64,000 nt of DNA, from positions 1-64,000 of the forward strand of contig NZ_JACOPP010000013.1 of NCBI RefSeq assembly GCF_014287895.1, read 5' to 3'. The DNA is from Lawsonibacter hominis (GTDB lineage: Bacteria > Bacillota > Clostridia > Oscillospirales > Oscillospiraceae). Below the pieces are notes generated by a model. That model had not been told where the DNA came from and ran no database searches. It saw nothing but the letters and a program-made list of their open reading frames with translations. The position numbers and the translations under genes were made by a program. Of this stretch, positions 14,343 through 22,599 are shown piece by piece; position 1 is the stretch's first letter, and every line of letters starts with the position of its first letter.

Positions 14343-15635
14343 TTGACGAAATATGTAATTCACGGCGGGAGACCGCTGTTTGGAGAGATCGACATCAGCG
14401 GCGCCAAGAACGCCGCTGTCGCTATCATCCCCGCCGCCCTGCTGGTGGACGGCGTCTGCCGCATCGAGAACATTCCCCAGATCAGCGACGTGACGCTGAT
14501 CCTGAATATCCTCCAGGATCTGGGTGCCGACGTACGCACGGTCAACCGCACTACGGTGGACATCGACTGCTCCCATATCCGCAACGCCCGCGTCCCGGAG
14601 GAGCTGGCCCGCAAGATTCGGGCCTCCTACTATCTGATCGGCGCGCTGCTGGGCCGCTTCGGCTCGGCGGAGGTCCCCCCTCCCGGCGGCTGCGACTTCG
14701 GCGGGCGCCCCATTGACCAGCACATCAAGGGTTTTGTGGCCATGGGGGCCGACGTGGACGTACAGGGCGGCTATATTCACGCCCGCGCCCGGGCGGGCCG
14801 GATGCAGGGCACCCAGGTCTACCTGGACATCGTCTCCGTGGGCGCTACCATGAACATCATGCTCTCCGCCGTTCTGGCCCAGGGCATGACGGTCATCGAG
14901 AACGCCGCCAAAGAGCCTCATGTGGTGGACCTGGCCAACTTCCTCAACTCCATGGGGGCCGACATCATGGGCGCGGGCACCGACGTCATCAAGATCCGCG
15001 GGGTAGCGCGTCTCAGCGGCGGCAGCTACTCCATCATTCCCGATCAGATCGAGGCGGGCACTTACATGGCCGCCGTGGCTGCCGCCGGCGGCGAGGTTCT
15101 GGTAAAAAACGTCATCCCCAAGCATCTGGAGTGCATCACGGCCAAGCTGCTGGAAATGGGCGTAGCGGTCGAAGAGCGGGACGACGCGGTGCTGGTGTGC
15201 CGCACCGGCAATCTCACCCGCACCAACGTGAAGACCCTGCCCTACCCCGGTTTCCCGACCGATATGCAGCCCCAGATTGCCGCCATCCTCTGTCTGGCCG
15301 AGGGAACCAGCGTGCTCACGGAAGGCGTATGGGACAACCGTTACCGCTATGTGGATGAATTTCGCCGCATGGGCGCCCAGATCCAGGTGGACGGCAAGAT
15401 CGCCGTGATCGAGGGCGTGGAAAAGCTCACCGGCGCCCGGATCCGCGCCTGCGACCTGCGGGCCGGCGCCGCCATGGTCATTGCGGGCCTGGCGGCCCAG
15501 GGCACGACCGAGATCAGCAATATCTACCATATTGAGCGCGGCTACGAGGATATCGTGCGCAAGCTCTCCGGCGTGGGCGCGGATATCCGGGTGGTCGTTA
15601 CCCCGGATGCCGGGAAACAGGCTCAGGTGGGCTGA
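14343..15635 (+). CDS. murA: UDP-N-acetylglucosamine 1-carboxyvinyltransferase MurA
   Basis: This enzyme transfers enolpyruvate from phosphoenolpyruvate to UDP-GlcNAc, the first committed step of peptidoglycan synthesis in the cytosol. The 430-residue length is typical (about 420). It shows G-A-K-N-A-A near residue 20 and the catalytic loop P-P-P-G-G-C-D-F-G-G-R-P-I-D with Cys117 in place, the residue fosfomycin alkylates. Residues near 320 (Y-P-G-F-P-T-D-M-Q-P-Q) match the UDP-GlcNAc binding region. The start is TTG at 14343. It begins the murA-walJ-rlmH-pgm series. Many Firmicutes carry two paralogues (murA/murZ); which one this is cannot be told. Confidence 0.95.
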   Translation: MTKYVIHGGRPLFGEIDISGAKNAAVAIIPAALLVDGVCRIENIPQISDVTLILNILQDLGADVRTVNRTTVDIDCSHIRNARVPEELARKIRASYYLIGALLGRFGSAEVPPPGGCDFGGRPIDQHIKGFVAMGADVDVQGGYIHARARAGRMQGTQVYLDIVSVGATMNIMLSAVLAQGMTVIENAAKEPHVVDLANFLNSMGADIMGAGTDVIKIRGVARLSGGSYSIIPDQIEAGTYMAAVAAAGGEVLVKNVIPKHLECITAKLLEMGVAVEERDDAVLVCRTGNLTRTNVKTLPYPGFPTDMQPQIAAILCLAEGTSVLTEGVWDNRYRYVDEFRRMGAQIQVDGKIAVIEGVEKLTGARIRACDLRAGAAMVIAGLAAQGTTEISNIYHIERGYEDIVRKLSGVGADIRVVVTPDAGKQAQVG

Positions 15636-15646
15636 ACACAGAGCAA

Positions 15647-15675
15647 ACGGGCGGCGGCAGAATGCCGCCGCCCGT
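15647..15675 (+). terminator. 12-bp hairpin after murA without T-run
   Basis: 15647-15658 and 15664-15675 pair perfectly (ACGGGCGGCGGC) around a 5-nt loop, 11 bp after the murA stop. No T-run follows, so it may slow or partly end transcription, or stabilise the murA 3' end rather than act as a full terminator. Confidence 0.45.
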
Positions 15676-15704
15676 TGCAGTATACATAGAAGGAGCGAGA
15701 CGAC

Positions 15705-16493
15705 TTGCTGGAGCTTTGCACCCTGGCCAGCGGCTCCAGCGGAAATTGCCTGCTGGCGTCCGACGGGACCACCCATCTTCTCATCGATGCGGGCATCTCC
15801 GCCCGGCGCATCTGCAAAAGCCTGCGCGCGCTGGGCGTGGAGCCCGCCGGCCTGTCCGGTATTCTTATCACCCACGAGCATTCCGACCACATCGGCGGCC
15901 TGGCCACCCTGACCAAGCAATTGCGCCTGCCGGTGTACGCCAGCCGGGGCACCGCGCTGCAACTGTGCTATCGCATCGCCTTTTTGGAGGACGTGATCCA
16001 TCCCTTTCAGGCCGCCGGCGCCTTCTCCATCGGTTCGTTGGGGATCACCAGCTTCCCCACCCCCCACGACTCCGCCGACAGTGTGGGCTACACCCTCACC
16101 GACGGGCGCCGGAAGGCTGCGGTGGCCACCGACTTGGGCCATCTGACGCCCGCCGTCTCCGCCGGGATCGCGGGGGCCCACCTGCTGGTGTGCGAGGCCA
16201 ATCACGACGTGGAGTGGCTGCGCTGCGGCCCCTATCCTTATTTTCTCAAGCAGCGCATTCTGGGGGACCGGGGCCATCTGTCCAACGAGGCGGGGGCGGC
16301 CCTGGCCTGCGCGGCGGTGGAGGGCGGGACCCAAACCGTGGTGCTGGCCCATCTGTCCGCAGAAAACAATACCCCCGTGCGCGCCTATGATACGGTCCAT
16401 GCCGCGCTGTCCGGCCGGGGCGTGGCGGTGGGCCGGGACGTGACGCTGGAGGTAGCCCCCCGCTCCGAACCCGGCCGCCGCTATTGCGTCTGA
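15705..16493 (+). CDS. walJ: Metallo-beta-lactamase-fold hydrolase WalJ/YycJ
   Basis: The 262-residue protein has the metallo-beta-lactamase signature H-E-H-S-D-H near residue 57 and further metal ligands such as H at P-H-D-S (about 114), A-T-D-L-G-H (about 143) and H-L-S near 222. The N-terminus L-A-S-G-S-S-G-N matches the YycJ family, which in many Firmicutes is tied to the WalRK cell-wall system and has been reported as a 5'-3' exonuclease-type enzyme in mismatch repair. The TTG at 15705 follows AAGGAG with 9-nt spacing. rlmH follows, as is common in Firmicutes. Confidence 0.88.
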   Translation: MLELCTLASGSSGNCLLASDGTTHLLIDAGISARRICKSLRALGVEPAGLSGILITHEHSDHIGGLATLTKQLRLPVYASRGTALQLCYRIAFLEDVIHPFQAAGAFSIGSLGITSFPTPHDSADSVGYTLTDGRRKAAVATDLGHLTPAVSAGIAGAHLLVCEANHDVEWLRCGPYPYFLKQRILGDRGHLSNEAGAALACAAVEGGTQTVVLAHLSAENNTPVRAYDTVHAALSGRGVAVGRDVTLEVAPRSEPGRRYCV

Positions 16494-16545
16494 TTCTCCG
16501 CGCCCCTTCCGCCCGGGACGCGCCGTCTTTGCGAAAGGAGCATCT

Positions 16546-17028
16546 ATGCTGGAAGTCCATCTGATCTGCGTGGGAAAACTGAAGGAAAAATTTTATACCG
16601 ACGCGGTCTCGGAATATACCAAGCGTCTTTCAGCCTATTGCAGGCTCACCATGACCGAGCTGCCCGAAGAACGGCTGCCGCAGAATCCTTCTCAGGCGCA
16701 GATCGACGCCGCCCTGGCCCGGGAGGCCGCGGCCATCCGCTCCAGGCTGCCTGCCAGCTCCAGCGTGGTGGCTCTGTGCGTGGAGGGCCGCCAGCGCTCC
16801 AGCGAGGAGCTGGCCGCCCTGCTGGAGACCTGGGCGCAGAACTCCTCCAAACGCCTGGTTTTCCTCATCGGCGGCTCCCACGGTCTGGACAGCGCGCTGA
16901 AAGACAGCGCCTGGGTCCGGCTCTCCATGTCTCCCATGACCTTTCCCCATCATCTGGCGCGGGTGATGCTGCTGGAGCAGCTCTACCGCGGCTTCAAGAT
17001 CAACGAGGGTTCAAGCTATCATAAATAG
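16546..17028 (+). CDS. rlmH: 23S rRNA (pseudouridine1915-N3)-methyltransferase RlmH
   Basis: RlmH methylates pseudouridine 1915 in helix 69 of 23S rRNA using S-adenosylmethionine; it is a homodimeric SPOUT enzyme with a trefoil knot. The 160-residue length is exact for the family. Signatures are L-x-x-V-G-K-L-K at 5-13, F-L-I-G-G-S-H-G-L near 108 and the C-terminal L-E-Q-L-Y-R-G-F-K-I-N-E-G-S-S-Y-H. Start at 16546 has GAAAGGAG. Confidence 0.97.
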   Translation: MLEVHLICVGKLKEKFYTDAVSEYTKRLSAYCRLTMTELPEERLPQNPSQAQIDAALAREAAAIRSRLPASSSVVALCVEGRQRSSEELAALLETWAQNSSKRLVFLIGGSHGLDSALKDSAWVRLSMSPMTFPHHLARVMLLEQLYRGFKINEGSSYHK

Positions 17029-17093
17029 GGGGTGTTCCCCCAGGAACCTTTTGCGCCCGTCCGGCGGGCAGGAAGAAGAAGGAGGTAAGGATA

Positions 17094-18821
17094 ATGACCT
17101 ACAGGCAAGCCTATCAGCAGTGGCTGGAAAGCCCGGCCCTCAGCGCGGCGGAGCGGGAAGAGCTGCGCTCCATCGCAGGCGATGAAAAGGAGATCGAAGG
17201 CCGCTTTTTCGGCCCCCTGGAATTCGGCACCGCCGGTCTTCGGGGCACCATGTGTACGGGACTGCACAATATGAACGTCCATGTGATCCGTCACGCCACC
17301 CAGGCCTTCGCCCAGGTGATTTTGGAAGAAGGCGCGGCCTCCGCGGCCCGGGGCGTGTGCATCTGTTACGACTGCCGCAACCACTCGCAGGAATTTGCCC
17401 GGGAGGCGGCTTCCGTCATGGCGGGCAACGGCATCCCGGTGCGGATTTTCGCATCCCTGCGCCCCACGCCGGAGCTTTCCTTCGCCGTGCGGGAATATCA
17501 CGCCATCGCCGGCATCAACGTCACCGCCAGCCATAATCCCAAGGAGTATAACGGCTATAAGGTCTATTGGGAGGACGGCGCCCAGCTGCCGCCCCGCCAC
17601 GCCGACGCGGTGGCGCAAAAGATGTCTGAGCTGGACCTGTTTTCCTCCATCCGCCGCATGGACTATGACCAGGCAGTCTCCCAGTCCCTGGTCCAGATTA
17701 TGGGGGCGGAGACCGACGAGGCCTTTCTCGCCCACGTCATGGCCCAAGCCACTGCTCCGGAGGCCGTGGCCCGGGTGGCCGACGAATTCAAGATGGTCTA
17801 CACCCCCTTCCACGGCACCGGCTACCAGCTGATCCCCGAAGCGCTGCGCCGCCTGGGGATGAAGCATGTACTCTGTGTGCCGGAGCAGATGGTCATCGAC
17901 GGCAGCTTTCCCACCGTGGCCTCCCCCAACCCGGAAAATCCGGAGGGCTTCGCCCTGGCGGTGGAGCTGGCCAAACGGGAGGGCGCCGACTTTATCCTGG
18001 GCTCCGATCCGGACGCCGATCGGGTGGGCATCATGGTACGCACCTCGGACGGCAGCTTCAAGGTCATCTCAGGCAATCAGACCGGCGTTCTGCTGCTGGA
18101 CTACCTGATCGGGGCCATGAAGCGCGCGGGCCGGCTGCCCGCCCAGCCTGTGGCGCTCAAAACCATCGTCACTACCGAGATGGCCCGCAAGGTAGCCCAG
18201 GTCAACGGCCTTGCCTGCTATGATACGTTCACCGGCTTCAAGTTCCTGGCTGAGAAAAAGGACCAGCTGGAGGGCAGCGGCGCAGGCAACGTGATCTTCT
18301 CCTACGAAGAGTCCTACGGCTACATGCTGGGCGACTATGTGCGGGACAAGGACGCGGTCACCGCCTCCCTGCTGCTCACGGAGATGGCCGCCTGGTATCA
18401 CGGGCAGGGCATGACCCTGTACGACGCTCTCCAGGCGCTCTTCGCCAAGTACGGCTGGTACGCGGAGCGCACCCTGAACCTGGTCATGCCTGGGCTGGAC
18501 GGCCTGAAGCAGATGGCCGCTCTGATGTCCGGCCTGCGCCAGTCTCCGCCTGACGCCATCGCCGGGGTCCGGGTAGCGCGGCAGAAAGACTACCTGGACG
18601 GCACGGTGGTGGACACTGCGACCGGCGCCGCGGGCAACATGGAGCTCTCCGGCTCCAACGTGCTGCGTTACGAGCTCTGCGACGGCACCAGTCTGATCGT
18701 CCGCCCCTCGGGTACCGAGCCCAAGGTAAAGGTCTATATCCTGGCTCAGGGGACCGACCGCGCCGACTGCGCCGCCAAAGTGGCTCAATATGCCGCCTGG
18801 GCGGAGTCCCTGAAACGCTGA
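17094..18821 (+). CDS. pgcA: Phosphoglucomutase/phosphomannomutase (PgcA-type)
   Basis: The 575-residue enzyme interconverts glucose 1-phosphate and glucose 6-phosphate (or the mannose forms), feeding glycolipid and cell-wall precursor synthesis. It has the four-domain layout of the long PgcA-like subgroup: G-T-A-G-L-R-G near 42, the phosphoserine loop T-A-S-H-N-P near 143-148, the magnesium loop D-P-D-A-D-R near 303 and the sugar loop E-E-S-Y-G near 404, then R-P-S-G-T-E-P-K near the end. All active-site parts are intact. Preceded by AGAAGGAGG and closed by the terminator at 18832. Confidence 0.93.
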   Translation: MTYRQAYQQWLESPALSAAEREELRSIAGDEKEIEGRFFGPLEFGTAGLRGTMCTGLHNMNVHVIRHATQAFAQVILEEGAASAARGVCICYDCRNHSQEFAREAASVMAGNGIPVRIFASLRPTPELSFAVREYHAIAGINVTASHNPKEYNGYKVYWEDGAQLPPRHADAVAQKMSELDLFSSIRRMDYDQAVSQSLVQIMGAETDEAFLAHVMAQATAPEAVARVADEFKMVYTPFHGTGYQLIPEALRRLGMKHVLCVPEQMVIDGSFPTVASPNPENPEGFALAVELAKREGADFILGSDPDADRVGIMVRTSDGSFKVISGNQTGVLLLDYLIGAMKRAGRLPAQPVALKTIVTTEMARKVAQVNGLACYDTFTGFKFLAEKKDQLEGSGAGNVIFSYEESYGYMLGDYVRDKDAVTASLLLTEMAAWYHGQGMTLYDALQALFAKYGWYAERTLNLVMPGLDGLKQMAALMSGLRQSPPDAIAGVRVARQKDYLDGTVVDTATGAAGNMELSGSNVLRYELCDGTSLIVRPSGTEPKVKVYILAQGTDRADCAAKVAQYAAWAESLKR

Positions 18822-18831
18822 ATCCCTCCCG

Positions 18832-18866
18832 ACGGGCCGCCGCACAGCCATGCGGCGGCCCGTTTT
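18832..18866 (+). terminator. Intrinsic terminator after pgcA
   Basis: A 13-bp perfect stem (18832-18844 with 18851-18863) and a 6-nt loop are followed by a short T-run (18863-18866). Confidence 0.8.
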
Positions 18867-18941
18867 GGAGCGTGCCAAGCCGCGCCTGCCGCGGCCATCC
18901 GCTCGCTTTTTGGGTTTTCCGCTGGATTTTCCACACTGCTG

Positions 18942-19190
18942 TGTTATAATGGGGCTGTCAAAAAAGTGGCAAAGCCGCTTTTCGAGAAGGCATGCGCGAA
19001 ATTTTCACCTTGCTTTCCTGCGAATTGTCGGCAGAAATTTCGTGAAAAGCGTCCGTTCCAAGGCACATATCCTTGGAACGGACGGGATTTCCTTTTATTC
19101 CGCCGCCTGCGGGCGGCGGAACTCCCTGCGGGAGGGCTTTGGGGACAGTCCGAACGTCTGCAATCACACTGTCAGAGGGGGACGCATCTT
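18942..19190 (+). promoter_or_regulatory. Promoter and structured leader of the CbiT-like gene
   Basis: An extended -10 (TGTTATAAT, 18942-18950) precedes a leader of about 230 nt. The leader contains a 13-bp perfect hairpin (19051-19063 with 19071-19083, arm GTCCGTTCCAAGG), a GC-rich inverted repeat near 19100-19120 and CCCTGCGGGAGGG near 19126. No known riboswitch core was recognised. The leader is unusually long for a single gene and ends with the GAGGGGG ribosome-binding site. Confidence 0.45.
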
Positions 19191-20090
19191 ATGGAACAGC
19201 AGCTTTTCAACAATTCCTATATCCTGGCCTGGCTCCAGTATTTCTCCGACCACACGCAGGTGGACTTGGAGAAGGTCAAGCTTTTGGATATCACCCGCAA
19301 AAACAAAAACCTGATCCCCACGGTGGAATCCCATCCGGCGGTGCTGGTCTTTACCGAGGCGGGCCATGCGGATATCTTCTACCGCATGTGGGATGCGGGC
19401 CTGGGCGACTGCACCGTCTGGTACAACGAGGGCTCGGATCCCTCCGGTCCCATCAAGCATGACCTGCTGCGGGATATGATCGACCGCGGCATCAACGCCT
19501 CGGCGGGCATGCTGGTGCTCAATCCCAACGCCCGCTCTTCGTATAAAGTCGGCATGCGCAACTCCAGCTTTTCCCGCGGCTCCATTCATTACGTGGGCAG
19601 CGAGATCCGTGCCGTGCTTCTCAATAAGATGCACCTGTCCGTGGGGGATACGGTGTGTGTGGTCAGCGGGGAAAGCATCGCGGTGGAGAGCGCCATCTTG
19701 GCAGGCGAAGGCACCGTCATCGCCGTGGAATACAACCAGCAGGATCGTCAGACCATGGAGGAAAACGCCCATAAATTCGGTCTGAACAACATCGCCATCA
19801 TCGACCATGTGGACGACGCCTCTCTGTCCGGCCTGCCCGTGCCCACCCTGACCTTCCTGGTGGCCTCCGCCAGTCTGGAGCAGGAGCTCCAATGCCTGCT
19901 CCGCCGCAACCCCCATATGGAGTTTGTGATCTATACCCTGGACTTCCGCTGCGCCGCCTCTCTGCCCGCCCTGTTTGAGCAGTACGGCATCGGTGAGACC
20001 GAGGTGATCCAGATCGCCGTGTCCAAGCTGGGCGGCAAAAACACCTTCACGCAGGAGCCCGCTCCCTGGGTCATCTCCGGCCGGGCGTAA
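19191..20090 (+). CDS. CbiT/CobL-like protein with degraded SAM-binding motif
   Basis: The 299-residue protein resembles CobL, the fused CbiE-CbiT methyltransferase of corrin synthesis. Residues 55-105 recall the end of a CbiE domain. From about 140 on, S-E-I-R-A-V-L-L-N-K-M-x-L-x-x-G-D-T-V matches the start of CbiT. The glycine-rich SAM motif of CbiT, normally D-x-G-x-G-S-G, reads V-V-S-G-E-S-I-A-V here, and the later G-G-S-G is V-A-S-A-S. No corrin gene is nearby. It is probably a repurposed or inactive homologue. Start at 19191 has GAGGGGG; an upstream in-frame ATG at 18966 lies in the structured leader. Confidence 0.6.
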   Translation: MEQQLFNNSYILAWLQYFSDHTQVDLEKVKLLDITRKNKNLIPTVESHPAVLVFTEAGHADIFYRMWDAGLGDCTVWYNEGSDPSGPIKHDLLRDMIDRGINASAGMLVLNPNARSSYKVGMRNSSFSRGSIHYVGSEIRAVLLNKMHLSVGDTVCVVSGESIAVESAILAGEGTVIAVEYNQQDRQTMEENAHKFGLNNIAIIDHVDDASLSGLPVPTLTFLVASASLEQELQCLLRRNPHMEFVIYTLDFRCAASLPALFEQYGIGETEVIQIAVSKLGGKNTFTQEPAPWVISGRA

Positions 20091-20133
20091 AACGTCCGGC
20101 GGAACCGCTCCTCGGATTTTGTCAAATTGACCC

Positions 20134-20162
20134 TTGACAATCCCGCCCCCATGGGCTATATT
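20134..20162 (+). promoter_or_regulatory. Sigma-A promoter of the oxoacid oxidoreductase operon
   Basis: TTGACA (20134-20139) and TATATT (20157-20162) are 17 bp apart. Transcription would begin near 20170, immediately before the T-box leader. Confidence 0.85.
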
Positions 20163-20169
20163 ATTTCAT

Positions 20170-20427
20170 AATTTATTCCGCTAAAGATGAGGATGGAGAC
20201 AGTAGGGTCTGACCGAAGTTTTGCAGAGAGCCGGTGTCTGGTGAAAATCCGGTATCAGTAGGTCCCGCCCGAAGATCACTCCGGAGTTGCAGCCCGAACC
20301 GTTTGCCGAAGTAGGCGCTGCCGGCCTTCCCCGTTACCGGAAACGCATATGACGGTATGCAGTAACGGGTGGTACAGCGAAAGTGCAGGCTTTCGTCCCT
20401 TTACGGGACGAAAGCCTTTTTATTTTT
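20170..20427 (+). promoter_or_regulatory. T-box leader (predicted tRNA-Ile sensing) with terminator
   Basis: The leader carries T-box hallmarks in order: AGAGAG and GGTGAAAATCC of stem I, a specifier context GAAGATCACTCCGGAG, the T-box sequence AACGGGTGGTACAGCG (20364-20379), then CGTCCC within a 13-bp terminator (20387-20399 with 20405-20417) and a T-rich tract to 20427. Uncharged tRNA binds the specifier and the UGGU bulge and stabilises the antiterminator. The most natural specifier is AUC (isoleucine); UGGU would pair with a tRNA having A73, as tRNA-Ile does, which argues against GAU (Asp, G73). The specifier reading is inference. Confidence 0.85.
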
Positions 20428-20513
20428 CCGGAAACGGCCCGCGGGCTTTTCCGGCGGGGGCGGCTGCCCTCCGCGCTGCGAACGCAACCACTTCAATACG
20501 GGAGGAATCAACC

Positions 20514-21095
20514 ATGAGCGCATCCATGACCGAGATCCGCTGGCACGGCCGCGGCGGCCAGGGGGCCAAAACGGCCTGCCTGCTGCTGGCCGACGCGGCC
20601 TTTGCCTCCGGCAAGTATGTCCAGGGGTTTCCCGAGTACGGTCCGGAGCGTATGGGCGCACCCATCACCGCCTATAACCGGATCAGCGACGTCCCCTGCA
20701 CCATCCACTCCAACATCTACGCGCCCGACTACGTCGTGGTGGTGGACGAATCCCTGCTCTTCTCCGTGGATGTAACGGCGGGGCTGAAGGAGGGCGGCGC
20801 GCTGGTGATCAACTCCGCCAAAGCGCCCGCATCCCTGCGTCCTCTGCTGCGGGGCTGGACGGGCCGGGTGGGCGTCATCGACGCCCGCCGCATCTCCGAG
20901 GAGCATCTGGGCGGCTACTTTCCCAATACCCCCATGCTTTCCGCCATCGTGCAGGTCAGCCGTGTCCTGGATCCGGGACGTTTCATCGCGGATATGGAGG
21001 CCTCCTTCCGCCATAAATTTGCCACCAAACCCCAGGTGATCCAGGGCAATATGAACTGTCTGATCCAATCCATGAAGGAGGTGCGTCTGGCATGA
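20514..21095 (+). CDS. porC: 2-oxoacid:ferredoxin oxidoreductase, gamma subunit
   Basis: The 193-residue protein is the gamma subunit of a four-subunit (Thermotoga/archaeal-type) pyruvate or branched-chain 2-oxoacid:ferredoxin oxidoreductase. The family signature W-H-G-R-G-G-Q-G-A-K-T sits at residues 9-19, and G-F-P-E-Y-G-P-E-R-M-G-A-P follows at 38-50. Gamma contributes to the interface near the active site and CoA. The start at 20514 has GGGAGGA. It is the first gene after the T-box leader and overlaps the delta gene by 4 bp. Substrate cannot be fixed from sequence; the predicted Ile-type T-box favours a branched-chain 2-oxoacid role. Confidence 0.9.
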   Translation: MSASMTEIRWHGRGGQGAKTACLLLADAAFASGKYVQGFPEYGPERMGAPITAYNRISDVPCTIHSNIYAPDYVVVVDESLLFSVDVTAGLKEGGALVINSAKAPASLRPLLRGWTGRVGVIDARRISEEHLGGYFPNTPMLSAIVQVSRVLDPGRFIADMEASFRHKFATKPQVIQGNMNCLIQSMKEVRLA

Positions 21096-21397
21096 GCATC
21101 CAGGCAAAGGCGATCAACGAGCAGACCCCCTGGCAGGATCTGACCCCCGGCGGGGAGATCTACGAGGGGGGCACCGCCCGGGCGGTGCGCACCGGCGAGT
21201 GGCGCTCCGACGTTCCGGTCTGGGACGCCTCCAGGTGCAAACAATGCCTTCTGTGCGCCCCCTACTGCCCCGACTCCTCCATTCCCGTGCAGGCCGGGCG
21301 GCGTCTGGACTTTGATCTGGACCACTGCAAGGGCTGCGGCATCTGCTGGAAGGTCTGTCCCTTCCAGGCCATCCAAATGCAGCAGGAGGTGCGCTGA
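21092..21397 (+). CDS. porD: 2-oxoacid:ferredoxin oxidoreductase, delta (ferredoxin-like) subunit
   Basis: The 101-residue subunit has two complete [4Fe-4S] motifs, C-K-Q-C-L-L-C-A-P-Y-C-P near 50 and C-K-G-C-G-I-C-W-K-V-C-P near 79, preceded by about 45 residues. It carries electrons from the thiamine site to external ferredoxin. Coupled to gamma by an ATGA overlap and followed by alpha after 1 bp. Confidence 0.93.
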   Translation: MSIQAKAINEQTPWQDLTPGGEIYEGGTARAVRTGEWRSDVPVWDASRCKQCLLCAPYCPDSSIPVQAGRRLDFDLDHCKGCGICWKVCPFQAIQMQQEVR

Positions 21398-21398
21398 T

Positions 21399-22598
21399 AT
21401 GAGCATCCGGGAACGTCTCTCCGGCAACGAAGCCATTGCCTGCGCCATGCGGCAGATCGACCCCGACGTCTTTGCCGCCTTCCCCATCACCCCCTCCACG
21501 GAGATCCCCCAGTATTTTGCCCAGTATGTGGCCGACGGCCGGGTGAGCACCGAGTTCATCCCCGTGGAGTCGGAGCACTCCTCTCTCTCCGCCTGTATCG
21601 GGGCCCAGGCCGCCGGCGTCCGGGCGGTCACCGCCACCTCCTCCTGCGGCCTGGCCTTTATGTACGAGGTGCTGTACGTAGCGGCCTCCGCCCGTCTGCC
21701 CATCACCCTGGCCTGCGTCAACCGCACGCTCACCGGCCCCATCAACATCAATAACGACCACTCCGACTCCATGGGCGCACGGGACACGGGCTGGCTCCAG
21801 CTCTACGCGGAAAATAACCAGGAGGCCTATGACAATTACCTCCAGGCCATGCGCATCGCCGAGACCCCCGACGTACGCCTGCCCATCATGGTCTGCCAGG
21901 ACGGCTTCATCACCTCCCACGCCGTGGAAAATATCCTGCTGGAGGAGGACGCCGCCGTTAAGGCCTTCGTGGGCGAGTACCGCCCGGAGCACTATCTGCT
22001 CAAACAGGAAAATCCCCTGGCCGTGGGGCCCTATGATACCTGCCCCTACTGTATGGAGCATAAGGTACAGCAGGCCGAAGCCATGAAAAACGCCAAGCGG
22101 GCCATTCTGGATGTGGCCGCCGACTTTGCCCGCACCTTCGGCCGCTCCTACGGCTTCTTTGAGGAATACCGCATGGAGGACGCTGAGGTAGCCCTGGTGC
22201 TCATCGGCTCCACCGCCGGCACCGCGAAGGCCTGCGTGGAGCGCCTGCGCGCCCGCGGGGTCCGCGTGGGGCTCATCAAGCTGCGGGTCTTCCGTCCCTT
22301 CCCTGCCGAAGAGCTGGCCGCCGCGCTGGCCCATGTAAAGGCCGTGGCGGTTCTGGACAAGAGCGAGGGAAACTCCGCCTGCGGCGGTCCGCTTTTTGCC
22401 GAGACCCGCTGCGCCTGCTACGATCTGCCCCACCCGCCCAAAATGATCGACGTGGTCTACGGCCTGGCGGGCCGGGACTGCGCGGTGGAGGATGTGGAGC
22501 GGGTCTATCGCCGCCTGCTGCACATCGTCCAGACCGGCGAGACCGGCCCCCGCTACGTCCATATGGGCCAGCGCAGCAAACAGGAAGAGGTGTTGTAA
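21399..22598 (+). CDS. porA: 2-oxoacid:ferredoxin oxidoreductase, alpha subunit
   Basis: The 399-residue alpha subunit holds the pyrimidine-binding and transketolase C-terminal domains. Signatures: G-N-E-A-I-A at 9-14, F-P-I-T-P-S-T-E-I near 28-36, E-S-E-H-S-S near 58-63, T-A-T-S-S-C-G-L near 78-85 and N-N-D-H-S-D near 117. Together with beta it forms the thiamine pyrophosphate site. The order gamma-delta-alpha-beta is that of Thermotoga pyruvate synthase. It has typical length. Confidence 0.93.
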   Translation: MSIRERLSGNEAIACAMRQIDPDVFAAFPITPSTEIPQYFAQYVADGRVSTEFIPVESEHSSLSACIGAQAAGVRAVTATSSCGLAFMYEVLYVAASARLPITLACVNRTLTGPININNDHSDSMGARDTGWLQLYAENNQEAYDNYLQAMRIAETPDVRLPIMVCQDGFITSHAVENILLEEDAAVKAFVGEYRPEHYLLKQENPLAVGPYDTCPYCMEHKVQQAEAMKNAKRAILDVAADFARTFGRSYGFFEEYRMEDAEVALVLIGSTAGTAKACVERLRARGVRVGLIKLRVFRPFPAEELAAALAHVKAVAVLDKSEGNSACGGPLFAETRCACYDLPHPPKMIDVVYGLAGRDCAVEDVERVYRRLLHIVQTGETGPRYVHMGQRSKQEEVL

Positions 22599-22599
22599 C

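Noticed and set aside
14262..16400. A 712-codon minus-strand frame over murA and walJ
   Set aside because: Antisense to two conserved genes, His/Gly/Ala-rich, no motif.
20170..20363. Aspartate (GAU) as T-box specifier
   Set aside because: The bulge UGGU pairs with a tRNA ending A-C-C-A, while tRNA-Asp usually has G at the discriminator; AUC fits better.
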